NCBI GenBank assembly: GCA_029938515.1 | Contig: JAOZUU010000119.1 | Coordinates: 2,265 to 7,762, forward strand | Reading direction: 5' to 3' | DNA length: 5,498 nt | From: Desulfobacterales bacterium | Lineage (GTDB): Bacteria; Desulfobacterota; Desulfobacteria; Desulfobacterales; QNYZ01 | Part shown: positions 1-5,498 of the stretch, one piece after another | Numbering within the stretch: position 1 is the first letter of the stretch | How the letters are laid out: every line of letters starts with the position of its first letter | Position numbers and translations under genes: made by a program | Notes under the pieces: model-generated | What the model saw: only the letters and a program-made list of their open reading frames with translations | Databases searched by the model: none | Told to the model about the DNA's origin: nothing

Positions 1-1173
1 TTTCAGCCGGGCCTTGTGAATGCTGTTCTGGCCAAATTTATCGGTGATGGCATCCACGACCCGGTCTACCTGCTCCCAGGAAGTGTTTTTATCATTCCTG
101 GATCCGAACAGATCCAGCTGCTCCGGGGTATCTTCAGTCGTTAAAGAGGAAACGCCCATTCCGATCAAGCGCACCGGCCGCGTCAGGCGATAACGGGTCA
201 GCAATTGACTGGCCTCCCGATAGATGACTTCAGTTGAATGGGTGGCCCGTTTGATGGTTTTGCTGCGGGTCACCTGTTTAAAATCACTATGCTTGATCTT
301 GAGCGTAACGGTCCGTGCCTTCAGATTGATTTGCCTTAACTGCCGCCCGACATCTTCGGCATGCCGCATCAGGTGTGTCTTAAGCTTCTCCTTGTCCTGT
401 GTGTCCACCGCCAGGGTTTCTTCGCCACTGATGGATTTGGCGGGGGCTTGCGGCGTGACCGGTGTTTCTTCGATGCCTCCAGCGAGTTGGACCAGTCGCC
501 GCCCGAATTTACCGAATCGATGATAAAGCATGGTTTCGGGATATGCGGCAATATCACCCAGGGTACGCACACCGATCTCATTTAAAATCTTCCATGTATG
601 TTTACCCACCCCGGGCACTTTTTGAATCGGCAGCGCTTGAATAAACCCCGGCACGTCTTCCGGTTCAACGACAGTCAACCCATCGGGCTTATCCATATCC
701 GAAGCGATTTTGGCCAGAAATTTATTCGGCGCAATACCGATGGAACAGGTCAACCGGATCGCGTTCTTTATCCGCTGCTTCAGGTCCTTTGCCATTTTTC
801 CGGGTGAACCGTGTAATCGTTCACAGCCGGTGACATCGGCATAGGCCTCATCAATGGAGATCTGTTCCACCCGGGGTGATACCGTTCGGATGATGGCCAT
901 GACCTGACGAGATATCTGGCCATACCGTTTTCGACGGGGCGCCACCACCACGATATCCGCACACAACCGCCGGGCCTGAAACATCGGCATGGCTGAATGA
1001 ATCCCGTACCGGCGGGCCTCATAACTGGCGGCGGCGACAACACCGCGTTTGGAATGACCGCCTACCACCAGGCATTTGCCGGAAAGCGCCGGGTTATCCA
1101 ATACTTCCACTGCCGCAAAAAAGGCGTCCATATCGAGGTGCATGATGGTTCGCGGAATCGATTTATTCTCCAT
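1..1173 (-). CDS. dinB: DNA polymerase IV (Y-family translesion polymerase), 3' end cut by window edge
   Basis: This gene encodes a Y-family polymerase that copies past damaged template bases in the cytoplasm. Read from the ATG at 1173, the frame runs 391 codons to base 1 without a stop. Only a short C-terminal piece should be missing, because the family is usually about 350-420 aa. The N-terminal palm motif HLDMDAFFAAVE spans residues 12-23, with metal ligand D14 and the expected steric-gate F19. The second catalytic motif ISIDEAY holds D108 and E109. Further family signatures are YEARRYG (51-57), SIGIAPNKFLAKIASD (144-159) and the helix-hairpin-helix VPGVGK (186-191). QLDLF (352-356, bases 120-106) matches a beta-clamp binding motif, which would recruit the protein to the replication clamp. 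All catalytic residues are present, so it should be active. The start is supported by AGGAG immediately upstream. It is divergent from ilvD. No recognisable LexA box was seen. The identity is very secure. Confidence 0.96.
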   Translation of the reverse strand, partial: MENKSIPRTIMHLDMDAFFAAVEVLDNPALSGKCLVVGGHSKRGVVAAASYEARRYGIHSAMPMFQARRLCADIVVVAPRRKRYGQISRQVMAIIRTVSPRVEQISIDEAYADVTGCERLHGSPGKMAKDLKQRIKNAIRLTCSIGIAPNKFLAKIASDMDKPDGLTVVEPEDVPGFIQALPIQKVPGVGKHTWKILNEIGVRTLGDIAAYPETMLYHRFGKFGRRLVQLAGGIEETPVTPQAPAKSISGEETLAVDTQDKEKLKTHLMRHAEDVGRQLRQINLKARTVTLKIKHSDFKQVTRSKTIKRATHSTEVIYREASQLLTRYRLTRPVRLIGMGVSSLTTEDTPEQLDLFGSRNDKNTSWEQVDRVVDAITDKFGQNSIHKARLK

Positions 1174-1175
1174 TT

Positions 1176-1180
1176 CTCCT
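1176..1180 (-). promoter_or_regulatory. Ribosome binding site of dinB
   Basis: The minus strand reads AGGAG, then two bases (AA), then the ATG at 1173. The Shine-Dalgarno match is good but the spacing is unusually short, which could mean modest translation. The next in-frame ATG (codon 11, at 1143) has no Shine-Dalgarno sequence and would leave only three residues before catalytic D14, so the first ATG is preferred. Confidence 0.6.
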
Positions 1181-1209
1181 AAACACTTTTTTTTAATATG
1201 TCGTATTGC

Positions 1210-1237
1210 ATTGTACAATCTGCCAAACATCGACCAA
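1210..1237 (-). promoter_or_regulatory. Candidate sigma70-type promoter of dinB
   Basis: On the minus strand TTGGTC (1237-1232) is followed after 16 bases by TACAAT (1215-1210). The -10 element differs from consensus at one position, while the -35 matches only its first three bases. Transcription would start near 1203, giving a leader of about 30 bases. The -10 is part of a perfect 10-bp palindrome, ATTGTACAAT (1210-1219). It could be a repressor site, but so short a palindrome in AT-rich DNA may be chance. This is a by-eye prediction only. Confidence 0.3.
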
Positions 1238-1316
1238 TATTTCAATTACAATCCATATTTGACCCGTTTTGATCCTTTTGATAGGGATATACTAATAACT
1301 GGTGACACGAAAATTC

Positions 1317-1379
1317 TTGTAGGAGCGAGCTTGCTCGCGAATGGGGCGACAAAGATCGCGAGCAAGTTCGCTCCTACAA
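1317..1379. repeat. REPIN-like element: two REP-type palindromes in inverted orientation
   Basis: The left arm (1317-1340) begins with GTAGGAGCGAGCTTGCTCGC from base 1319. The right arm (1356-1379) is its reverse complement with a single mismatch (GAGCTTG against GAACTTG), and a 15-base loop (1341-1355) separates them. Each arm is itself palindromic (GCGAGC-TT-GCTCGC in the left arm), so the element has the nested symmetry of a REP doublet. The core strongly resembles REP sequences known from Pseudomonas and other proteobacteria, which are mobilised by RAYT (IS200-like) transposases. No such transposase lies in this window. It sits about 70 bases before ilvD between two divergent genes, so a role as a shared terminator is unlikely. 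It may form a large cruciform or RNA hairpin in the ilvD leader if transcription starts upstream of it. Confidence 0.85.
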
Positions 1380-1437
1380 TCGATATCCAGCATTTATTGA
1401 GAACATCATGACAACACTTTACGTCTAACACTATTAC

Positions 1438-1443
1438 GGGAGA
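1438..1443 (+). promoter_or_regulatory. Ribosome binding site of ilvD
   Basis: GGGAGA lies six bases before the ATG at 1450. This is normal spacing and fixes the ilvD start, since the encoded N-terminus also fits the family. Confidence 0.65.
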
Positions 1444-1449
1444 TCTCAA

Positions 1450-3210
1450 ATGGCATCCGACAATGAGCGTCGCAATCATTATATCAACGACGGCATCGAT
1501 AATGTCCGTAAACGTGGCAGCCGCATCATTGCCGAGGGCCAGCATATGCTGCCGGCCGCATCACTGATGAAAGCGGCCGGAATTATCCGGCATCTCGATG
1601 ATCTGGCCAAACCGTTTGTAACGGTGGTAAATTCCTACACTACCCATATACCCGGACATGCCCATCTGAATGTACTGGGTCAAGCGGTTTGCGATGAACT
1701 GAAACAGCTCGGTTTTAATGTATGGTACGCCAACATCGGCGCGGCAATTTGCGATGGCATCGCCATGGGACATTTCGGAATGAAATACTCCCTGGCATCA
1801 CGGGAGTTGATCTGTGATCAGATCGAATCGATCATCGTAGCCCACCCGTGTGACGGATGGATCGGCATCGGCAACTGCGACAAGATCGTCCCGGCCATGT
1901 ACAACGCCATGGTCCGGCTGAATCTCCCGGCCGTTTACGTATCCGGAGGGCCGATGCTGGCCAGTCGGGAAGGCGGCGACCTGATCTCGGTATTTGAAGG
2001 CGTCGGCCGGCACGCGGCCGACAAAATCAGCACAACCGAACTGGAACACCTGGCCGAAATCAGTTGCCCGGGATGCGGATCCTGTGCCGGCATGTTCACC
2101 GCCAATTCCATGAACTGCCTGGGCGAAGTGGTTGGCCTGGCGCTGCCCGGCAACGGCACGATTACCGCCCAGGTCTGGAAAGATTCGGAAAAAACGGAGA
2201 CCAAACTAAATCCTGAACGGATTGCCTTGTGCCGACGCGCAGCCAAAATACTGAAGACCTGCCTTGAGAGAAACATCCGGCCCCTGGATATCGTGACACC
2301 CGCGGCCATTGACAACGCCTTCATCCTCGACATGGCCATGGGGGGCAGCACCAACACGGTACTGCATACCCTGGCCCTTGCCGCCGAAGCCGGTATCGAT
2401 TACGATCTGGCGCGGATCAACGCCATTTCCGAACGGACGCCGTGCATTTGCAAAGTTTCCCCTTCCCGTCCGGAAGTTCATCTGGAAAATGTCCTTCAGG
2501 CGGGTGGCATACCGACCATCCTGAAAGAAATCGGACAACACACAAATGCCGGTCTTGCGTTGACCGCCCCAACCGTTTATGGAACTCTGAATGACGCTGT
2601 TAGAAAAGCCCCCGACCCGGATGGGGATGTGATTCGCTTCGCGGGAAATGCTTTTTCACCGGAAGGGGGCCTGGCTATTCTTTTTGGCAATCTTGCACCC
2701 AATGGGGCCGTCATAAAGATTGCCGGGGTCACGGAAGAAATGATGACTTTTGAAGGGTCGGCGGTAATTTACGAGTCCCAGGAAGATGCCCTCGCAGGTA
2801 TTCTCGAGGGACAGGTCAAGAATGGTGATGTCGTGGTGATTCGATATGAAGGCCCGCAAGGCGGGCCCGGAATGCAGGAAATGCTTTCGCCGACGGCTGC
2901 GATCCAGGGTGCCGGGATTCGGGCCGCCCTGGTCACGGATGGCCGGTTCAGTGGCGGCACCCGGGGGCTTTGCGTCGGCCATATATCCCCTGAAGCCGCC
3001 GCGGGTGGTCCCATCGCCGCCATCCAAGCAGGTGACCGGATTCGTATCGATGCCCACCGGCGGTTAATCAATATATGTATCGATGAAGAAGAACTTAATA
3101 CGCGACTTGGCAGCCTGTCGCCATTTGTATCGAAGGTTCAACGGGGATGGCTGGCCCGGTACGCCCGGCATGTCAATTCCGCCGACAAGGGGGCAACCAT
3201 GGACATGTAG
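1450..3210 (+). CDS. ilvD: Dihydroxy-acid dehydratase
   Basis: This cytoplasmic iron-sulfur enzyme dehydrates 2,3-dihydroxy-isovalerate and 2,3-dihydroxy-3-methylvalerate to the 2-keto acids that precede valine, leucine and isoleucine. The 586-aa product covers the whole ILVD/EDD family. GNCDKIVPA (141-149) holds cluster ligand C143 and Mg-site residues D144 and K145. SCPGCGSCAGMFTANSMNC (205-223) holds the second cysteine group. MAMGGSTNTVLH and the C-terminal signature TDGRFSGGTRG (496-506) with catalytic-type S501 are intact. Where plant-type [2Fe-2S] enzymes carry PCN, this one has IPGHAHL, as in the E. coli enzyme, which suggests an oxygen-sensitive [4Fe-4S]-type cluster. From memory it lacks an insert of roughly 30 residues that E. 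coli IlvD carries before the SKDGGLA-like segment (here SPEGGLAILFGN). Related sugar-acid dehydratases (Edd, YjhG) are less likely, given the IlvD-type N-terminal half. It is isolated from other ilv genes. The neighbour on its 3' side is convergent. Confidence 0.93.
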   Translation: MASDNERRNHYINDGIDNVRKRGSRIIAEGQHMLPAASLMKAAGIIRHLDDLAKPFVTVVNSYTTHIPGHAHLNVLGQAVCDELKQLGFNVWYANIGAAICDGIAMGHFGMKYSLASRELICDQIESIIVAHPCDGWIGIGNCDKIVPAMYNAMVRLNLPAVYVSGGPMLASREGGDLISVFEGVGRHAADKISTTELEHLAEISCPGCGSCAGMFTANSMNCLGEVVGLALPGNGTITAQVWKDSEKTETKLNPERIALCRRAAKILKTCLERNIRPLDIVTPAAIDNAFILDMAMGGSTNTVLHTLALAAEAGIDYDLARINAISERTPCICKVSPSRPEVHLENVLQAGGIPTILKEIGQHTNAGLALTAPTVYGTLNDAVRKAPDPDGDVIRFAGNAFSPEGGLAILFGNLAPNGAVIKIAGVTEEMMTFEGSAVIYESQEDALAGILEGQVKNGDVVVIRYEGPQGGPGMQEMLSPTAAIQGAGIRAALVTDGRFSGGTRGLCVGHISPEAAAGGPIAAIQAGDRIRIDAHRRLINICIDEEELNTRLGSLSPFVSKVQRGWLARYARHVNSADKGATMDM

Positions 3211-3340
3211 ATCAATCGTCCCCTCCGCCCATCGGGAAGGTTATTCCGCCGAAGAGTGAACCAGTTATAAAACCTCTTATCTAAACAATATAACCCCAAT
3301 TTAGCTAGAAACGATGCTATTTCACCAGGCTCGAAGTCGT

Positions 3341-4483
3341 TTAGGGTGGCGGCGATTTTGCGGTATCAGGTATTTTGTGTAAAATTGGAATGCTTGGCAC
3401 ACGCTCCCTGTCGGGTTTGATTGTCGGTCTGACATCTGAATAACACCCGGGTTTACTCAATTCTTGCTTTTTCATTGAGGCTTTGACTCGCGGTTTAACG
3501 TCATACGCATACATGCTGCTCTTACTTGTAAAAAAATTATGAATCGTGGCTTCCGACTGTGCTTCAGTGCCCAGTCCGCATGTCGACTGCCAAAAATCGG
3601 CCATTTCAGAAGGCAGGGCATGCCAATACTGACCTTCATACTCGGTTTTAATATGATCCAGAAATTTCTCATAAAATTTGACGGGATATTCTTCACTTTC
3701 CAACCCGTTTCCTGGAAACCGCATATAGTCAGAATGTGTGTTCAATAATGCCATCCCGCCTTTTTCAGCCAACCACATCAGCTTTTTCTTCCAAATCGAG
3801 TTATCCTTTTCTTTCAAAATAATGAATAACAGATGGTCTTGCGCTAACGTATAGGGCAGTTCAACGAAAGAACCCCCATTTTTATCATTCGTAACAAAAA
3901 ACGGGAAAATAGTTTTAGAAGGATTCGGTTCCGGTTCAAACGGGTCCGTGTCAAAGGTGCAGGTACTATGCTTAATATTCAATTCATGCATCCAGCTTAA
4001 ATTACATATCATGGATGGCGCCGTAAAACCCTCTACCTCCCAGTCGTTTATGTATTTATTAATCTGAAGCGCTCTTTGTTTGAATATTTTTTTTGATTGA
4101 AAGAGTTTTCCATCGTGCTTTAATCCATGCACGTTGACTCCAAAGCCTTCTTTTTTAACCTTTTCAATTAAGGCTCTTGCTACGTCATATCTTTCTGGAA
4201 CGAAATTATAAGCAGACTTGAACCCTAATCTCTTTTCTATTTCTATCAGCTTCAATACACGATCATGCCCTTTCTGGGTATCCACATCATGACTTAAAAT
4301 AAGCGCAAATTTCTTATTATCTGGCCATCCCCTCCACCCGGCAGGTGGATTGCCCGATTTCGGATCTATGGGCCAAACATCTTGGTGTCTTTTTAACTTG
4401 TAGTTCGCGATTCTCCTGCGAAAATAGATCTGGAGCGCCCTTGGAATGACAGGTTTCAACACATAATAAGCTTGATTAACCAT
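3341..4483 (-). CDS. Polysaccharide deacetylase (NodB-like) family protein with extended C-terminal tail
   Basis: This is probably a metal-dependent carbohydrate deacetylase (CE4-like) acting in cell-surface or exopolysaccharide metabolism; its substrate is unknown. In the 380-aa product counted from the ATG at 4483, motif 1 is SHDVD (64-68), with D66 as candidate base and D68 as metal ligand. Motif 2 is HGLKH (119-123), giving metal ligands H119 and H123. Motif 3 reads GFTAPS (152-157), with threonine where the family normally has arginine. Motif 4 resembles FDTDPFEP (177-184), and motif 5 is LLNTHSDYM with H250. No signal peptide is obvious; the N-terminus is basic (YYVLKPVIPRALQIYFRRR). 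After about residue 300 comes a tail without a recognised domain, rich in K, S and P and ending PPP. An in-frame TTG at 4537 would add 18 residues but has no Shine-Dalgarno sequence and lies inside an inverted repeat. GGAAGGGG at 4502-4495 precedes the ATG by 11 bases, which is rather far. The gene is clearly more AT-rich than ilvD or dinB, suggesting separate ancestry. Confidence 0.8.
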   Translation of the reverse strand: MVNQAYYVLKPVIPRALQIYFRRRIANYKLKRHQDVWPIDPKSGNPPAGWRGWPDNKKFALILSHDVDTQKGHDRVLKLIEIEKRLGFKSAYNFVPERYDVARALIEKVKKEGFGVNVHGLKHDGKLFQSKKIFKQRALQINKYINDWEVEGFTAPSMICNLSWMHELNIKHSTCTFDTDPFEPEPNPSKTIFPFFVTNDKNGGSFVELPYTLAQDHLLFIILKEKDNSIWKKKLMWLAEKGGMALLNTHSDYMRFPGNGLESEEYPVKFYEKFLDHIKTEYEGQYWHALPSEMADFWQSTCGLGTEAQSEATIHNFFTSKSSMYAYDVKPRVKASMKKQELSKPGCYSDVRPTIKPDRERVPSIPILHKIPDTAKSPPP

Positions 4484-4513
4484 TCGGATTGAGACCCCTT
4501 CCAGACGTATTAA

Positions 4514-4543
4514 CCCTAATTGAGCGCAAGCACTCAATTAGGG
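4514..4543. repeat. Perfect 11-bp inverted repeat between the Cache-HAMP and deacetylase genes
   Basis: CCCTAATTGAG (4514-4524) and CTCAATTAGGG (4533-4543) are exact reverse complements around an 8-base centre (CGCAAGCA). The repeat lies 25 bases after the Cache-HAMP stop codon and 31 bases before the deacetylase ATG. As RNA it would form a stable hairpin. On the minus strand it is followed by TTAATACG rather than a run of T, so it is at best an imperfect intrinsic terminator. It could instead be an operator, because it overlaps the -10 region of the promoter candidate beside it. The repeat itself is certain; its role is not. Confidence 0.8.
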
Positions 4544-4564
4544 AACCAATTTTAGTTATGTCAA
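4537..4564 (-). promoter_or_regulatory. Candidate promoter of the deacetylase gene
   Basis: A perfect TTGACA (4564-4559) starts four bases after the Cache-HAMP stop codon on the minus strand. Sixteen bases further is CCTAAT (4542-4537), matching the -10 consensus at four of six positions but lacking the important leading TA. The -10 falls inside one arm of the 11-bp inverted repeat. A start near 4530 would give a leader of roughly 47 bases. If real, it lets the deacetylase be expressed apart from the sensor gene and makes the repeat a plausible operator. Confidence 0.3.
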
Positions 4565-4567
4565 CTG

Positions 4568-5498
4568 CTACCTTCGCCTTCTCAGCCTTTCGATGGAAAG
4601 CCGGATGCTGTCCTGCATTCGACTGATGGCTTCACCGAGTGTCCCGATTTCGTCGTTGGTTTCTATTTTGATTTCAGCATCCATTTCACCGACGCTGATA
4701 CGTTCAGCCACGTCGGTTAGATTTTGAATTCGCTCGGTAATGCGGTGGGCATAAAAGAAAACGATCAGGGCCATGACAAGGAGCGTTAATCCGAGAGTAG
4801 TCAGAATGACGTTTCGGACTGACCGTGTATTTTTGTCGGCCGTTCTCTCAACCTTCTTGATATCCCGGGTAAATTCATCCAGATAAACCGTTGCGGCCAC
4901 ACCGAATTTAGTTCCCTCCACGGGAGTAACGGCCATAAATTTTTCCCTGAAGACGCCGTCTTGATCTTTCCACAGGTAATATCCGGAATTCTCAACATTA
5001 TCTCCCTTTTCGATGTCTTTAATAATTTCAAGAAACCGATCAAACTCAGTGCCCAGAGGTCCTTTAAGAATGGGGGCCAATGGTTTTCCAATGATTTTGG
5101 GGGCCACATGAACCCAGGTAGTAAAGGGGCCTGGTGAGTATAGTGCCCCATATCCGGTCAACCCCACCCGCTGAGTGGCTATCTTTACAAGTTCCGGGTC
5201 ATCCATAAATTGTTCCTTGGACAATTCCGGGTGGGCGATAAGGTATTGCTTGCACTGACTGGCTATCAGCCGGGCGATTTCCTCGATGTTGTCTTCAGCC
5301 ATCTTGTTAACCACTTTAGTGGATTCGCTGGTCAATGTATCTGAAAACTTGTTCATCTGCACCAGATAATAAAATCCGGCGGCTGCAAACAGGGCAACTG
5401 GAATAACTAAAAACAAGAGCATCATTTTGGTGCGCAGCCCCATACCCTGGCTGGGAACATCAACTGCTGTCTCCACCGCTGCCGTCGACGGCACATCT
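4568..5498 (-). CDS. Cache-like sensor with HAMP domain and no output domain; N-terminus open at window edge
   Basis: This looks like an inner-membrane sensor for a small periplasmic ligand. Numbering is from a possible GTG start at 5494, but the frame stays open to the edge (the preceding codon is GAT), so the true start may lie outside. Residues 24-45 form the first membrane helix, followed by a periplasmic region of about 180 aa. That region has Cache-type features: VGLTGYGALY (110-119), GYYLWKDQDG (171-180) and EKFMAVTPVEGTKFGVAATV (184-203). The second helix spans about 227-248. A HAMP domain fills 249-304, with the usual NDEIGTLGEAISRMQ segment, and the protein ends SIERLRRRR. In chemoreceptors or histidine kinases a signalling domain would follow HAMP; here TAG (4570-4568) comes at once. 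A frameshifted receptor remnant is possible, but the clean end after HAMP and the lack of any receptor coding downstream favour a deliberate stand-alone protein that passes its signal to a partner. ATG at codon 18 (5443) is an alternative start. Confidence 0.8.
   Translation of the reverse strand, partial: DVPSTAAVETAVDVPSQGMGLRTKMMLLFLVIPVALFAAAGFYYLVQMNKFSDTLTSESTKVVNKMAEDNIEEIARLIASQCKQYLIAHPELSKEQFMDDPELVKIATQRVGLTGYGALYSPGPFTTWVHVAPKIIGKPLAPILKGPLGTEFDRFLEIIKDIEKGDNVENSGYYLWKDQDGVFREKFMAVTPVEGTKFGVAATVYLDEFTRDIKKVERTADKNTRSVRNVILTTLGLTLLVMALIVFFYAHRITERIQNLTDVAERISVGEMDAEIKIETNDEIGTLGEAISRMQDSIRLSIERLRRRR

Larger units (their letters stand above)
1174..1449. other. Divergent intergenic region between dinB and ilvD
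   Basis: This 276-base spacer holds the leaders and promoters of two divergent genes plus the REPIN-like element. It is AT-rich except for that element. Two weak candidates exist for ilvD promoters on the plus strand. One is a TATACT -10-like box at 1288-1293, which would place the REPIN in the ilvD leader. The other is TTGAGA at 1397-1402 followed by a poor -10 near 1420, which would place the REPIN upstream of the promoter. Neither is convincing. I see no small gene, leucine- or valine-rich leader peptide, or riboswitch here. Confidence 0.5.

Noticed and set aside
1..1173. Possible frameshift in dinB
   Set aside because: Codon-by-codon reading of the minus strand from 1173 to 1 gives a continuous frame with all family motifs in order.
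224..1182. Several plus-strand open frames of 60-111 codons over 224-1411
   Set aside because: Most lie antisense to an intact dinB frame or run through the REPIN palindrome, and their translations show no recognisable protein.
1317..1379. The large hairpin as a rho-independent terminator
   Set aside because: It lies upstream of both flanking genes, which diverge, and no T-run follows either arm. A REP-type repeat explains the nested symmetry better.
1935..3071. Long antisense open frames within ilvD (for example 1935-2357 and 2656-3057 on the minus strand)
   Set aside because: They lie opposite a strongly conserved gene, have no family resemblance or ribosome binding sites, and are expected by chance in GC-rich coding sequence.
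3211..3340. Terminators in the ilvD/deacetylase convergent gap
   Set aside because: Only weak pairings are visible, such as AAACGA (3309-3314) with TCGTTT (3337-3342) and AAGAG with CTCTT near 3253-3279. None has a GC-rich stem followed by a T-run.
4484..4537. Upstream TTG start at 4537 for the deacetylase gene, adding 18 residues
   Set aside because: It has no ribosome binding site, it starts inside an inverted repeat, and the residues it adds do not resemble a signal peptide. The ATG at 4483 begins the MVNQAYYVLKPVIPR segment that fits this family.
1..5498. A defence system, CRISPR array, tRNA or insertion sequence
   Set aside because: I found no repeat-spacer pattern, cloverleaf, transposase or nuclease signature. 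The gene set is two housekeeping enzymes, a polysaccharide deacetylase and a membrane sensor.

Overview
The window reads as ordinary chromosomal DNA from a Gram-negative bacterium. A Desulfobacterota-like (deltaproteobacterial) anaerobe is my best guess. It rests on the style of the Cache-HAMP protein, the moderately GC-rich genes and the mosaic gene order, and it is an inference, since no rRNA or other marker is present.

Layout from left to right. (1) Positions 1-1173, minus strand: DNA polymerase IV (dinB), 391 codons read without a stop and cut by the left edge just before its C-terminal end. (2) Positions 1174-1449: a divergent intergenic region carrying a weak dinB promoter candidate and a striking REPIN-like element (1317-1379), made of two nearly identical REP-type palindromes in inverted orientation. 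(3) Positions 1450-3210, plus strand: dihydroxy-acid dehydratase (ilvD), complete, 586 aa. (4) Positions 3211-3340: a convergent gap with no convincing terminator. (5) Positions 3341-4483, minus strand: a polysaccharide-deacetylase (NodB-like) protein of 380 aa, visibly more AT-rich than its neighbours, with an unusual C-terminal tail. (6) Positions 4484-4567: a short spacer with a perfect 11-bp inverted repeat and a consensus TTGACA hexamer. (7) Positions 4568-5498, minus strand: a membrane sensor with a Cache-like periplasmic domain and a HAMP domain. It stops right after HAMP with a run of arginines, and its N-terminus lies at or beyond the right edge.

The genes do not form an obvious pathway. 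dinB (translesion synthesis) and ilvD (branched-chain amino acid synthesis) are divergently transcribed housekeeping genes. The deacetylase and the Cache-HAMP protein lie in tandem on the minus strand and could be co-transcribed or separated by the hairpin. I see no convincing new multi-gene system. The points most worth a second look are the REPIN-like element, the output-less Cache-HAMP protein, the inverted repeat in front of the deacetylase gene, and the deacetylase's altered motif and tail.
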